From the NCBI RefSeq assembly GCF_021405525.1, contig NZ_JAGQAG010000001.1:3510001-3574000 (forward strand): a stretch of DNA of 64,000 bases, read 5' to 3'. Under the pieces are notes generated by a model that saw only the letters and a program-made list of their open reading frames with translations, was not told the DNA's origin and made no database searches. The stretch's first letter is position 1. Each line of letters starts with the position of its first letter. Source of the stretch: Ruegeria pomeroyi. Lineage in GTDB: Bacteria > Pseudomonadota > Alphaproteobacteria > Rhodobacterales > Rhodobacteraceae. This document shows, in pieces, positions 30,244 to 38,855 of the stretch. Both the position numbers and the translations under genes were made by a program.

Positions 30244-30525
30244 ATGATATACGCTGTTTTCAAGGCCACCATAACCAACCCCGACGCCCTGGCCAGTTAT
30301 CGCGAAAGGGCCGGCGCCGCGCTGGCCCGTCACGGCGGCAAGGTCGAGACCGCAACACCCGCCCCAACTGCCCTGGACGGAACGCCCGACATCCCAGACG
30401 TGGCCGCACTTCTCAGCTTCCCGGACGCCGCAGCCGCGCGCGCCTGGATCGACGACCCGGACCTGGCCGAGCTGCACGGCCTGCGCCGCAGCGCAGGCAG
30501 CTCCGAAATCCTGCTTTTGGGTTAG
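30244..30525 (+). CDS. DUF1330/EthD-like dimeric ferredoxin-fold protein
   Basis: 93 aa starting MIYAVFKATITNPDALASYR, with GAAGGAGA upstream. The pattern of a YAVFKATITNP strand, a middle region ending VAALLSFPDAAAARAWIDDP, and a final strand matches the DUF1330 alpha-beta barrel family. Function is unknown; some relatives bind or convert small aromatic or ester compounds. It is divergent from the LysR gene and overlaps the end of the convergent SGNH lipoprotein gene by four bases. Confidence 0.8.
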   Translation: MIYAVFKATITNPDALASYRERAGAALARHGGKVETATPAPTALDGTPDIPDVAALLSFPDAAAARAWIDDPDLAELHGLRRSAGSSEILLLG

Positions 30526-31217
30526 GGCCGCGCGTTCAGCTGACGGATCGCCGAGGCCAGCCGCTCTGCCACCTTGCGGCTGGTCTTGCGCGACGGGTGG
30601 ATCAGGTCGGGCGCGAAATAGGTCAGACCACCGGGGGGCACGATATCCTGCATCGAAATGTAGAACACGCCCTCGTCAGTGTCGGCAAAGCGTGCAATCC
30701 GCGCTTCCAGCTCGTCACCGTCGTTCTTGCAGTGCTCGATCGGGGTCAGCAGATTGGGGCTGCGCAGGTAGCCCGGATAGATCACCCGCGCCCCTTCGGC
30801 GCGAATGCGGCGGATCAGATCCGGGATCTGGCCATTCTCACCGTCGGCCGAAATCAGCCGGTTCATCACCGTACCGCAGCTCCCACAACCGCATCCGAAC
30901 AAAAGATCGTTGCCCCCTCCATTGACCACGACCCACTCCCAATTGCCAGGTTCATATTGATAGGGCACGTTCAGCCCGCGCCCCTCGTCGCCCTCGTCCC
31001 GGGTCAGCATCCAGGCACCGCTGAAGGACCGGTCCACTACCGGCTGCCCCAGCTCTTTTGCCATCACGTCCGGTATCGAGCTGCCCAATGCCGAGTTCCA
31101 CGACAACAGCGAATCGCCGATCGCCAGGATGCGCGCATCCTGGTTGCGGCTCACCGAGTCCTGGCAGGCTGCCAGAATTCCGTAAAAAGAGATAAGGAAC
31201 AAAAGCGTGCGTAACAT
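30522..31217 (-). CDS. SGNH/GDSL-type hydrolase, predicted lipoprotein
   Basis: 231 aa. The signal peptide ends in the lipobox LAAC with Cys18, so the protein is probably lipid-anchored. The catalytic blocks are AIGDSLLSWN (Ser36), NGGGNDLLFG (oxyanion Gly/Asn), and DLIHPSRKTS (Asp and His). SGNH enzymes hydrolyse esters or deacetylate polysaccharides; the substrate is not evident. A Cys-rich stretch (GCGCGSCG) in the middle is unusual and could bind metal or form disulfides. Confidence 0.85.
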   Translation of the reverse strand: MLRTLLFLISFYGILAACQDSVSRNQDARILAIGDSLLSWNSALGSSIPDVMAKELGQPVVDRSFSGAWMLTRDEGDEGRGLNVPYQYEPGNWEWVVVNGGGNDLLFGCGCGSCGTVMNRLISADGENGQIPDLIRRIRAEGARVIYPGYLRSPNLLTPIEHCKNDGDELEARIARFADTDEGVFYISMQDIVPPGGLTYFAPDLIHPSRKTSRKVAERLASAIRQLNARP

Positions 31218-31315
31218 TCAGTCGCGATCCTCGGGCAAACTTGAGTTGATTGTCTGCCTATAAAGTGACTGTGAAACCGGGCAGAAACATGGCGCCCGAC
31301 GGGCATTCCAACGGT

Positions 31316-32500
31316 TCACCCAAGGGCCCGCACCGCGTGCTCAAGAACCTGCAATCCAGCGACAAGGTCTTCTTCGTCGGTATCTTCGGCAAAGTCGTGA
31401 CTGATCCCGCCGATCGAAGGGACAAACAGCATCGCCACCGGCATCAAGCGCGACACGTTGGTGGCATCGTGCAGCGCGCCCGACGGCATGCGCCGCCATC
31501 GTCCCGGCGCCACCGCTTCGGCGCCCCGTTCCAGTGCCGCGCGCAGGGCCGGGTCCATCGCCACCGGCTCCAGCCCCAGCAGCGGACCAAAGCTCAGCTT
31601 CATGCCGCGCGCCTCGGCCACCTCCTGCGCGGTGGCGCGGATGATCTCCTCCATCCGTGCCAGCCGCGTGGTGTCGCCATCCCGCCACTGCATCGAGAAC
31701 CGCGCCCGCCCGGGCACGATGGACGACGCGTTCGGGTGCAGCCTGACATGGCCGATGGTCCAGACCGTGCGCGGGGTGACCACGTTGCGGAATCGCTCGC
31801 CCAGCCGGGTGTTGAACTCACCCAGCGCCTGGAACGCATCGCGGCGCAGATGCATCGGCGTGGTGCCGGCATGGTTCTGCTGACCCTCAAATGTCACCTT
31901 CATGTCCCGAATCCCGACGATATCGCTGACCACCCCGATCTGCTCGCCCTCGGCATCCAGCGCCGGGCCCTGTTCGATATGCATCTCGACAAAACCGGTA
32001 AACTGCGACGGGTCGACAAAATCACCGGCCAGATCCGCCATTGGCGCCCGCGCGCTGGCAAAAGACTCGCCCGCGTGATCGGTCAATCCATCCGCCTCGG
32101 ACAGCGGCAGATGCCCCGACCAGATCGCCGATCCGGTGGTGACCCCGAACCGCCCTTCCTCGTCCTGGAAACTGACCACGGAAACCGGGCGCTCGCTGCT
32201 CCGCGCAACCTCCAGCGCCGCGATCACTCCCAATGCGCCGTCCAGCCAGCCGCCCTCGGGCTGGCTATCGGAATGCGACCCCATCAGCAGCGACGGCCCC
32301 TCGGCCAGACCAAAGAGATTGCCGACCGGGTCGAACCGCACGTGCAACCCCGCCTCCTCCATCCGGCCCGCCAGCCAGCGGCGTGCGGCGATATCCGCCT
32401 CGGAATAGGCCGGCCGCACCACGCCCTTGCCGACCCCCGCCGCACCAAAGCTGCGCAGCCTGTGCAGATCCTCCAGAAACCGCTCCGCGTTCACCGTCAT
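31316..32500 (-). CDS. M20-family amidohydrolase (N-carbamoyl-amino-acid / allantoate hydrolase type)
   Basis: 394 aa starting [30 protein letters not shown] contains the metal-binding His76 and Asp87, [12 protein letters not shown] the acidic pair, and [11 protein letters not shown] another His, all typical of the carbamoylase/allantoate amidohydrolase group. These enzymes free ammonia and CO2 or an amino acid from carbamoyl or ureido compounds. Precise substrate unknown. GGGAGGAC precedes the start, which is preferred over the long frame to 32665. Confidence 0.85.
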   Translation of the reverse strand: MTVNAERFLEDLHRLRSFGAAGVGKGVVRPAYSEADIAARRWLAGRMEEAGLHVRFDPVGNLFGLAEGPSLLMGSHSDSQPEGGWLDGALGVIAALEVARSSERPVSVVSFQDEEGRFGVTTGSAIWSGHLPLSEADGLTDHAGESFASARAPMADLAGDFVDPSQFTGFVEMHIEQGPALDAEGEQIGVVSDIVGIRDMKVTFEGQQNHAGTTPMHLRRDAFQALGEFNTRLGERFRNVVTPRTVWTIGHVRLHPNASSIVPGRARFSMQWRDGDTTRLARMEEIIRATAQEVAEARGMKLSFGPLLGLEPVAMDPALRAALERGAEAVAPGRWRRMPSGALHDATNVSRLMPVAMLFVPSIGGISHDFAEDTDEEDLVAGLQVLEHAVRALG

Positions 32501-32516
32501 CGCCTGTCCTCCCATC

Positions 32517-32550
32517 CCTTCATTCCGCTGAAAATACTCCCGCCGGAGGC
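32517..32550 (-). repeat. Intergenic repeat element, copy 1
   Basis: Contains AAAATACTCCCGCCGGAGGC; the CTCC-CGCC-GGAG core can form a small hairpin. Related copies occur at 36430 and 51193. On the minus strand its end lies 17 bases before the M20 start. Confidence 0.6.
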
Positions 32551-32663
32551 ATCCGCAACCAACCACACGCACCGCCACCCGCGAAATTCGCACCCTCGGC
32601 GCCAAACCCCTCTGGCCCCCGCCCCGATCCTTGCCTAAGAGTCTGCCCGAACCGGAGGATGAC

Positions 32664-33314
32664 ATGTCTCACATCACGCTGATCCGCCACGGACAGGCCA
32701 ATACCACAGCCCGCGATGAGGCGAGTTATGACCGGTTGAGCGAGCTGGGTCACCAGCAGGCGCGCTGGCTGGGGTCGCATCTGGCCGACACCCGCGCCCA
32801 TCATCCCCGCGTCTATTGCGGCACCCTGACCCGCCACCTGGAGACCGCCGCCAGCATGGGATTGGCCGATGTGGTGCAGGACCCGCGCCTGAACGAGATC
32901 GAGTATTTCACTCTCGCCCAGCTTTTCGAGGCGCAGCACGGTGTCACCATCCCCGAGGATCGCGAAGGCTTTGTCGAGCACCTGCCGATGACCTTCACCG
33001 CCTGGGCCGAGGGCCGGATCCAGGACGCGCCCGAAAGCTTCGAGCAGTTCGAAACCCGTGTTCAGACCGCGCTCTCCGAAATCGCGCAAGGGTCGGGCCC
33101 GGCCATCGTGGTCACCTCGGGCGGGCTCATCTCGATGGTGATGCGTCAGGCGATGGGGCTGGACATACCGGCCATGGCGCGGGTGGCTCTTGCCATCATG
33201 AACACGTCAATGCATCGTCTCTACCCGATCGGCACGCATCTCAGCCCGGTGCTGTTCAACGCCGTCCCGCATCTGGAGGCCCCAGAGCGGCAGTTTGCCC
33301 AGACGCATCTCTAG
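32664..33314 (+). CDS. Histidine-phosphatase-superfamily protein
   Basis: 216 aa with the N-terminal [11 protein letters not shown] motif (His9, the phosphoryl acceptor). The usual second His block near the C-terminus reads [12 protein letters not shown], with Ser where most members have His, so activity may be altered. First gene of a five-gene operon that holds the lysine/saccharopine enzymes; the next start is 9 bases on. CCGGAGG upstream sets the start at [10 protein letters not shown]. Confidence 0.85.
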   Translation: MSHITLIRHGQANTTARDEASYDRLSELGHQQARWLGSHLADTRAHHPRVYCGTLTRHLETAASMGLADVVQDPRLNEIEYFTLAQLFEAQHGVTIPEDREGFVEHLPMTFTAWAEGRIQDAPESFEQFETRVQTALSEIAQGSGPAIVVTSGGLISMVMRQAMGLDIPAMARVALAIMNTSMHRLYPIGTHLSPVLFNAVPHLEAPERQFAQTHL

Positions 33315-33323
33315 GGGGATCCG

Positions 33324-33938
33324 ATGCAGCTCTATTGTGCTCCCGGCACCATCTCCGTGGCCGTTGCCATCGCGCTTCACGAGGCGGGGATCGAGCATGA
33401 GAAAGTACAGCTCGACTTTCGCGCCGCCGAACAGACCAGACCCGCCTACCACCAGATCAACCCCAAGGGCCGGGTCCCGGCTCTGGTGGTGCCGGGCGGC
33501 GTCCTGACCGAGACCGGGGCGCTGCTGGAGTTCATCGCCGACAGCGCGCCCGACAAGGGGCTGGTCCCCGCCGATCCGCTGTTGCGCGCCCGCATGCGCG
33601 AGGTGATGTATTACCTTGCCTCCACCATGCATGTGAACCACGCCCACAAGCTGCGCGGCGCGCGCTGGGCCGACCGCGCCGACAGCTGGGCCGACATGAC
33701 CGCCAAGGTGGCCGAGACGATGACCGCCTCGGCCACCTATGTCGAGACGAACGGGCTGCGCAGCCCTTTCGTGCTGGGCGAGGCGGTCAGCATCGCCGAT
33801 TGCTATCTCTACGTGGTAACCGGCTGGCTTGAGGGCGACGGGGTCGATCTGGAGCCCTTCCCGAAAATCCGCGCCTTCCGCGCCGCGATGGAGGCGCGCG
33901 CCTCGGTCCAGGCCGTCAAGGCCGCCGGTCTGCTTTGA
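33324..33938 (+). CDS. Glutathione S-transferase family protein
   Basis: 204 aa. The thioredoxin-like N-terminal half has the NPKGRVPALVV cis-Pro region and LTETGALLEFIAD (Glu/Thr glutathione contacts). The all-helical C-terminal half ends with SPFVLGEAVSIADCYLYVV, including the N-capping box Asp. It may conjugate or isomerise an electrophile; no specific reaction can be assigned. It lies within the saccharopine operon, 14 bases before the next start, so it could relate to aldehyde by-products of lysine breakdown (inference). Confidence 0.9.
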   Translation: MQLYCAPGTISVAVAIALHEAGIEHEKVQLDFRAAEQTRPAYHQINPKGRVPALVVPGGVLTETGALLEFIADSAPDKGLVPADPLLRARMREVMYYLASTMHVNHAHKLRGARWADRADSWADMTAKVAETMTASATYVETNGLRSPFVLGEAVSIADCYLYVVTGWLEGDGVDLEPFPKIRAFRAAMEARASVQAVKAAGLL

Positions 33939-33952
33939 ACAAAGGACAAGAC

Positions 33953-35005
33953 ATGACGCATCTCTGGGTCCGGGCCGAACAGCGCCCCAACGAGGAACGG
34001 GTCGGCCTGACCCCCGATGGCGCTGCCGCCCTGATCGCCGCCGGTCTCCGGGTCACGGTCGAGGAAAGCTCGGTCCGCGCCATCCCATTGGGCGGCTACC
34101 GCGACGCGGGCTGCGAAATCGCGCCCGAGAACAGCTGGCCGGATGCCCCGAGCGACGCCATCATCTATGGGCTCAAGGAATTGCCCGAGGACGGCACGCC
34201 GCTGCCGCATCGCCACATCATGTTCGGCCATGCCTTCAAGGGGCAGCATTCCGGCCGCCGGTTGCTGGAACGGTTCAAGGCCGGAGGCGGCACGCTCTAT
34301 GACCTGGAATACCTGGTGGACGAGACCGGCCGCCGGGTCGCGGCATTCGGCTATTGGGCGGGCTATGCCGGCGCGGCGGTCACGCTCAAGGCCTGGGCCG
34401 CGCAGCAACAGGGTGGCATCTGCGGCCCGGTGGGCGTCTATGCCAGCAAGGACGCGCTGAACGCGGCACTTGCCGCAGAACTCGACGCCACCGGCGCCCC
34501 GCGTCCCCGTGCCATCGTGATCGGCGCGCTTGGCCGGGTCGGCACCGGTGCGGCCGATCTCTGCACCGCGATGGGTGTCGAAGTGACCAAATGGGACATG
34601 GCCGAGACCGCCAGCGGCGGGCCGTTCCCGGAAATCCTGGCCCATGACATCTTTCTCAACTGCATTTTCGCCCGCCCCGGCACGCCGGTCTTTGTGCCGC
34701 GCGAGGCGCTGAGCGCCCCCCGCGCCCTGACCGCCATCGGCGACGTGGCCTGCGACCCCGACAGCGATTACAACCCGGTGCCGGTCTATGATCGCGCCAC
34801 CAGCTGGGACGCGCCGGTGCTGCGCGTGGCCGAGGACCCGGTGCTTGACGTGATGGCGATCGACAACCTGCCCTCGATGCTGCCAGTCGAAAGTAGCCAG
34901 GACTATGCCGCGCAACTCCTGCCCTCGCTACTGACGCTGACTGACCTGGATGCAGGGGTCTGGGGCCGGGCACGGGCCACATTCCTTGACCATCTGGAGG
35001 GGTGA
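33953..35005 (+). CDS. Saccharopine dehydrogenase, NAD+, L-lysine-forming type (LYS1-like)
   Basis: 350 aa related to the alanine dehydrogenase/LYS1 fold. N-terminal WVRAEQRPNEERVGLTPDGAAALIAAG and HIMFGHAFKGQ are signatures of the lysine-ketoglutarate reductase side. The Rossmann loop is VIGALGRVGTGAADLC. In bacteria lacking the fungal lysine route this enzyme joins lysine and 2-oxoglutarate to saccharopine, starting lysine breakdown. The partner enzyme is encoded at 35267. Start at 33953 with AAAGGAC. Confidence 0.88.
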   Translation: MTHLWVRAEQRPNEERVGLTPDGAAALIAAGLRVTVEESSVRAIPLGGYRDAGCEIAPENSWPDAPSDAIIYGLKELPEDGTPLPHRHIMFGHAFKGQHSGRRLLERFKAGGGTLYDLEYLVDETGRRVAAFGYWAGYAGAAVTLKAWAAQQQGGICGPVGVYASKDALNAALAAELDATGAPRPRAIVIGALGRVGTGAADLCTAMGVEVTKWDMAETASGGPFPEILAHDIFLNCIFARPGTPVFVPREALSAPRALTAIGDVACDPDSDYNPVPVYDRATSWDAPVLRVAEDPVLDVMAIDNLPSMLPVESSQDYAAQLLPSLLTLTDLDAGVWGRARATFLDHLEG

Positions 35006-35253
35006 TGGAAATCTATCTCGGTTTTCTTGCCGGCACACTGGGCACCATCTGCTGGATCCCGCAGGCCTGGAAAGCCTGGTCCAGCCGCAACACCGCCGGT
35101 CTGTCGCTGCCGTCGAACCTGCTGTTTCTGATGACAGTGTCGCTTTGGTTGCTCTATGGGCTGATGGTCGGCGACTTGCCGTTGATCGTCGCCAATGCCT
35201 GCGCCGCGGTGATCGTTCTGTCGATCATCACCGCCAAGTTGAAATTCGGATAA
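35005..35253 (+). CDS. SemiSWEET-type small transporter (PQ-loop family)
   Basis: 82 aa with three transmembrane helices and the PQ motif in ICWIPQAWKAWSSRNTAG, as in bacterial SemiSWEETs, which dimerise to move sugars or related solutes across the inner membrane. Its ATG shares one base with the stop of the previous gene (TGATG), so translation is coupled. It lies between the two saccharopine dehydrogenase genes, so a role in moving lysine-related metabolites is possible, though the known family moves sugars. Confidence 0.85.
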   Translation: MEIYLGFLAGTLGTICWIPQAWKAWSSRNTAGLSLPSNLLFLMTVSLWLLYGLMVGDLPLIVANACAAVIVLSIITAKLKFG

Positions 35254-35266
35254 GGGAGATACCCTC

Positions 35267-36409
35267 ATGACCATCCATTGGTGTGGCACCGGCCTGTCGG
35301 CCATTCCCGGCCTGCGCCGCCTGATCGAGGCGGGCCATCCCGTCACCGTCTGGAACCGGACCGTCGAAAAAGCCCGTGCCGAGCTGGGCGACTTGACCGA
35401 CGACATCCGCGCCTTCGACATCGACGCATTGGGCGCGGTGCTGGCCAAGGGCGATGTTGTGGTCTCGATGCTGCCGGGCGACTGGCACGTGCCACTGGCC
35501 GAACTTGCGATCGCCAAGGGTGCGCATTTCGTCTCGTCGTCGTACATCGCGCCCGAGATGCGCGCGCTGGACGACCGCGCCCGCGCCGCTGGTGTGAGCC
35601 TGGTAAACGAGATCGGCCTTGATCCCGGCATCGACCACCTGATGGCGCATGAGCTGGTGGCCGATTACCGCGCCTCTGACGCGTTCGACGCCCAGAACGA
35701 TCTCAGCTTCATCTCCTATTGCGGTGGTATCCCGAAACACCCCAACCCCTTCCGCTACAAGTTCAGCTGGTCGCCGCTTGGCGTGCTGAAGGCACTGCGC
35801 TCGCCCTCGCGCTCGATCCGCGACTATGCCCCTCTGGATGTGACGCGGCCCTGGGATGCGATCAGCAGCTACACCGCGCCGCTGCCCACGCCCGAAAGCT
35901 TCGAGGTCTATCCCAACCGCGACTCGCTGCCATTCATGGCACAGTACCATTTCGAGGAGCATTGGCCGGTCAAGGAATTCGTGCGCGGCACCCTGCGGCT
36001 GAATGGTTGGGCCGACGCCTGGGGCGATGTGTTTCGTGAAATCGAAACGCTGAAGGGCCCCGAGGGCGACGCCCGGCTCAAGCAGATGTCCGACCAGTTC
36101 TGGGCCGAGAACGCCTATGACGAGGGTGAACCGGACCGGGTCGTTCTCTGCGTCGGCCTCAAGGCCGAGAAGGACGGGCGCGAGGTCTGGCACAAATCCT
36201 ATGTGATGGATGCCTGGGGCGACGCGCGCGGCACTGCCATGGCGCGGCTGGTCTCGATCCCGGTCTCTCTGGCGGTCGAGGCGGTTCTGAACCGAGAAAT
36301 CCCCGCTGGCGTCCAGGCCGCCTCCAGCGATCCAAAACTGCTGGCGCGCTGGATGGGCGAAGTGGGCAAACTGGCCCAGCACCTGCAAATCGTGGATCAT
36401 ACCAACTGA
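35267..36409 (+). CDS. Saccharopine dehydrogenase, L-glutamate-forming type (LYS9-like)
   Basis: 380 aa. The Rossmann start is HWCGTGLSAIPGLRRLIEAG, then VWNRTVEKARAELGD, VVSMLPGDWHVPLAELAI, and the family hallmark GLDPGIDHLMAHELV and CGGIPKHPNPFRYKFSWSP. It oxidises saccharopine to glutamate and alpha-aminoadipate semialdehyde, completing the first two steps of lysine degradation begun by the gene at 33953. Last gene of the operon, followed by hairpins at 36460-36504. Confidence 0.92.
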   Translation: MTIHWCGTGLSAIPGLRRLIEAGHPVTVWNRTVEKARAELGDLTDDIRAFDIDALGAVLAKGDVVVSMLPGDWHVPLAELAIAKGAHFVSSSYIAPEMRALDDRARAAGVSLVNEIGLDPGIDHLMAHELVADYRASDAFDAQNDLSFISYCGGIPKHPNPFRYKFSWSPLGVLKALRSPSRSIRDYAPLDVTRPWDAISSYTAPLPTPESFEVYPNRDSLPFMAQYHFEEHWPVKEFVRGTLRLNGWADAWGDVFREIETLKGPEGDARLKQMSDQFWAENAYDEGEPDRVVLCVGLKAEKDGREVWHKSYVMDAWGDARGTAMARLVSIPVSLAVEAVLNREIPAGVQAASSDPKLLARWMGEVGKLAQHLQIVDHTN

Positions 36410-36429
36410 CAAGGGCACCGAACCTGCCC

Positions 36430-36461
36430 CTTCATTCCGCTGCAAATACTCCGGGGGAGCC
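36430..36461 (-). repeat. Intergenic repeat element, copy 2
   Basis: Shares the CTTCATTCCGCTG and CAAATACTCC blocks with the copy at 32517, but the hairpin loop differs (CTCCGGGGGAG). It lies just after the saccharopine operon and continues into the hairpins at 36460. Confidence 0.55.
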
Positions 36462-36504
36462 TACAAAATTCGACGAATTTTGTAGGCCGGGGGCAGAGCC
36501 CCCG
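36460..36504. terminator. Tandem hairpins ending the saccharopine operon
   Basis: CCTACAAAATTCG (36460-36472) pairs perfectly with CGAATTTTGTAGG (36474-36486) across one base, followed at once by CGGGGGC/GCCCCCG (36488-36504). It lies between convergent genes. There is no long T tract, so termination may be Rho-assisted. Confidence 0.6.
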
Positions 36505-36520
36505 CCCCCTCGGCCAAATC

Positions 36521-36838
36521 CTACATCAGATCGTTTTCCACATCCTCTGCCGAGATGCCCAGTGCATCCAGCCCGTTTTCCAGATGATCCGACAGATGCG
36601 GCGAGCCCAGTAGATAGTCGGCGCAGGGGGTGGTTGCCTCGGCCTTGGCGGTCTCGATCGCCTCCCCCAGTTCCTCGGCCTCGAAACTGCCGCGTCCGAT
36701 CCACATGATCGCGACCAACTCGGCCTGTTCGTCCTCGCTCATCCGATCGATAAAGGCGCGCAATTCGCCCTCGGCCCGATCCAGCTCGCGCGCCATCATC
36801 GCCACCTGCGCCACCTTGCGTGCGGAAATCTCCAACAT
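36521..36838 (-). CDS. DUF3775-type small acidic protein
   Basis: 105 aa, strongly acidic and helical, starting MLEISARKVAQVAMMARELD. The block MSEDEQAELVAIMWIGRG is typical of the DUF3775 family found in alphaproteobacteria. Function unknown. CAGGAG lies upstream. It converges on the saccharopine operon and diverges from ada with a gap of about 160 bases. Confidence 0.8.
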   Translation of the reverse strand: MLEISARKVAQVAMMARELDRAEGELRAFIDRMSEDEQAELVAIMWIGRGSFEAEELGEAIETAKAEATTPCADYLLGSPHLSDHLENGLDALGISAEDVENDLM

Positions 36839-37001
36839 TCTGCCAACTCCTGTTCGCGTGTCCTGTTTCCATCAAACAGGCAACGGCCATCGCGTCTTTG
36901 ATCTTACGCAAACTCGGCCGCGCGCCAGATGGCACGAGAGAATTGTAATAGGCGCCCGATTTCCGGCGACCCCGGCGCAGCTCTTGCGTTAGGTTCGGAA
37001 C

Positions 37002-38075
37002 ATGACCGATCTGCTCCTGCCCGACCACGACACGCTTTACTCCGCGCTCACGGCGCGCAATCCCGCCTGGGACGGTCGCGCCTATGTTGGCGTTACCTCT
37101 ACCGGCATCTTCTGTCGGCTGACCTGCCCGGCGCGCAAACCAAAGCGTGAGAATTGTCGCTTCCTGCCCACGGTGGCGGCCTGTCTCGCCGCCGGATACC
37201 GCCCTTGCCTGCGGTGCCGCCCGCTGCGGCCCGAGGGTGCGGGCGACCCTTTGGTAGCCCGCCTGCTCACCGCGCTCGAGACCGACCCGACGCGACGCTG
37301 GACCGAGGGGGATCTGACCGAGATGGGCCTCGACCCGTCGACCGTTCGGCGCAGTTTCAAGCGGCAGTTCGGCCAGACCTTTCTCGACATGGCGCGGCAG
37401 GCGCGGTTGCAGGCAGGGCTGACCACGCTGGCAGATGGGGGGCGTGTGATCGATGCGCAAATCGAGGCCGGATACGAGTCGCCCGCCGCCTTTCGCGCGG
37501 CCTTTGCCCGGCATCTCGGCCTGCCACCGGGCAGCTTTCGCGCCAATGCAATGCTCCGGGCCGACTGGTTCGACACCCCCCTGGGCGTGATGATCGCGGT
37601 GAGCGACCGTACCCGGTTGCACCTGCTGGAATTCGCCGATCGCAAGGCCCTGCCAACCGAGCTGAAGCGCCTGCACGCCAGTTGCAAGGGCGATCTGGGC
37701 TTTGGTCGATTGCCACCCATCGACCTGGCCCAGGCACAACTGACCGAGTTCCTGGCAGGGCAACGCGCCCGGTTCACCCTGGATCTTGCCGTGCACGGCA
37801 CGCCCTTTACCCGCAGCGTCTGGCAGGCCTTGCAGACGCTGCCCGCCGGCAGCACAATCTCCTATTCCGAGCTGGCCCGCCGGTTGGGCCGTCCCCAGGC
37901 GGTTCGCGCGGTGGCACGCGCCAATGGCGCCAACCAGATCGCTATCGTGATCCCCTGTCACCGCGTTCTGGGCGCGGACGGGGCGCTTACCGGATATGGT
38001 GGTGGCCTGTGGCGCAAACAGCGCCTGATCGAGCTTGAACGGGCCTATGCCCAGACCGAAAGGACATGCGCATGA
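37002..38075 (+). CDS. ada: Ada, bifunctional DNA-alkylation repair methyltransferase and transcription activator
   Basis: 357 aa. The N-terminal zinc domain has Cys38, Cys42, Cys69 and Cys72 at the same positions as E. coli Ada; Cys38 takes methyl groups from phosphotriesters and switches the protein to an activator. An AraC-type helix-turn-helix follows (about 90-185). The C-terminal O6-methylguanine transferase domain has the active-site IPCHRV with Cys319. It repairs alkylated DNA and probably controls its own operon. Its stop overlaps the start of the next gene. Confidence 0.95.
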   Translation: MTDLLLPDHDTLYSALTARNPAWDGRAYVGVTSTGIFCRLTCPARKPKRENCRFLPTVAACLAAGYRPCLRCRPLRPEGAGDPLVARLLTALETDPTRRWTEGDLTEMGLDPSTVRRSFKRQFGQTFLDMARQARLQAGLTTLADGGRVIDAQIEAGYESPAAFRAAFARHLGLPPGSFRANAMLRADWFDTPLGVMIAVSDRTRLHLLEFADRKALPTELKRLHASCKGDLGFGRLPPIDLAQAQLTEFLAGQRARFTLDLAVHGTPFTRSVWQALQTLPAGSTISYSELARRLGRPQAVRAVARANGANQIAIVIPCHRVLGADGALTGYGGGLWRKQRLIELERAYAQTERTCA

Positions 38076-38839
38076 ACCAGATCGCCCTTGCCCAATCTTT
38101 TGCCGCAATGCACCGGCCCGGGCAACCGCTCATCCTCTACAACGCCTGGGATGCAGGCAGCGCGCGGGCCATTGCCAAGGCGGGTGCGCGCGCCATTGCC
38201 ACCGGCAGTTGGTCACTGGCGGCCGCTCAGGGCTATGCCGACGGACAGCAGATGCCGCTGGAATTCGCGCTGCAAATCCTGGCGCGGATGACACGAAGCG
38301 TCGAATTGCCGGTCAGTTTCGATTTCGAGGCGGGTTTTGCCAGTCGCCCCGGTGATCTGGCCACCAATACGGAACGGGTGATCGCCGCCGGCGCGGTCGG
38401 GGTGAATTTCGAGGATCGCGTGATTGGCGAACAGGGCCTGCTGCCCTTGCCCGAGCAGGTCGCGCACCTGACAACCCTGCGCAAGGCCGCCGAGGCGACC
38501 GGGGTTCCGCTCTTCATCAATGCCCGTTCGGACGTGTTCTTTCAGGGCAGCGCGCCCGAGGATCATCCAGCCCTCGTGCAAGAGGCGTTGACCCGCGCGC
38601 GCGCTTATGGCGACGCAGGCGCGGACGGGCTGTTCCTGCCCGGGCTGGTGACGCCAGACCTGATCGGAGAGATCTGCGCCGCTACCTCGCTGCCCGTCAA
38701 CATCATGCAGACCGGAAAGGCCCCCGAACACGCCCGCCTGGCGGGCTTGGGCGTGGCCCGCATCAGCCACGGCCCCGCCCCATGGATCATGGCCATGGCA
38801 GAACTGACCCGCGCGGCAGAGGCCGCCTTGACGCTCTAG
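38072..38839 (+). CDS. Isocitrate lyase / PEP mutase family protein
   Basis: 255 aa starting MNQIALAQSF; the ATG overlaps the ada stop (ATGA). The barrel has PLILYNAWDAGSARAIAKAG, SFDFEAGFAS and GVNFEDRVIGE, the metal- and substrate-binding blocks of the PEP mutase/isocitrate lyase superfamily. The KKCGH catalytic loop of true isocitrate lyase is absent. Relatives cleave or rearrange 2-oxo or phosphono acids; the substrate here is unknown. Translational coupling to ada hints at a role in alkylation stress. Confidence 0.85.
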   Translation: MNQIALAQSFAAMHRPGQPLILYNAWDAGSARAIAKAGARAIATGSWSLAAAQGYADGQQMPLEFALQILARMTRSVELPVSFDFEAGFASRPGDLATNTERVIAAGAVGVNFEDRVIGEQGLLPLPEQVAHLTTLRKAAEATGVPLFINARSDVFFQGSAPEDHPALVQEALTRARAYGDAGADGLFLPGLVTPDLIGEICAATSLPVNIMQTGKAPEHARLAGLGVARISHGPAPWIMAMAELTRAAEAALTL

Positions 38840-38855
38840 CTTGGCCGAACCGGGC

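Noticed and set aside
38072-38839. Calling this gene isocitrate lyase
   Set aside because: The KKCGH loop is missing and the protein is about half the length of AceA; only superfamily membership is supported.
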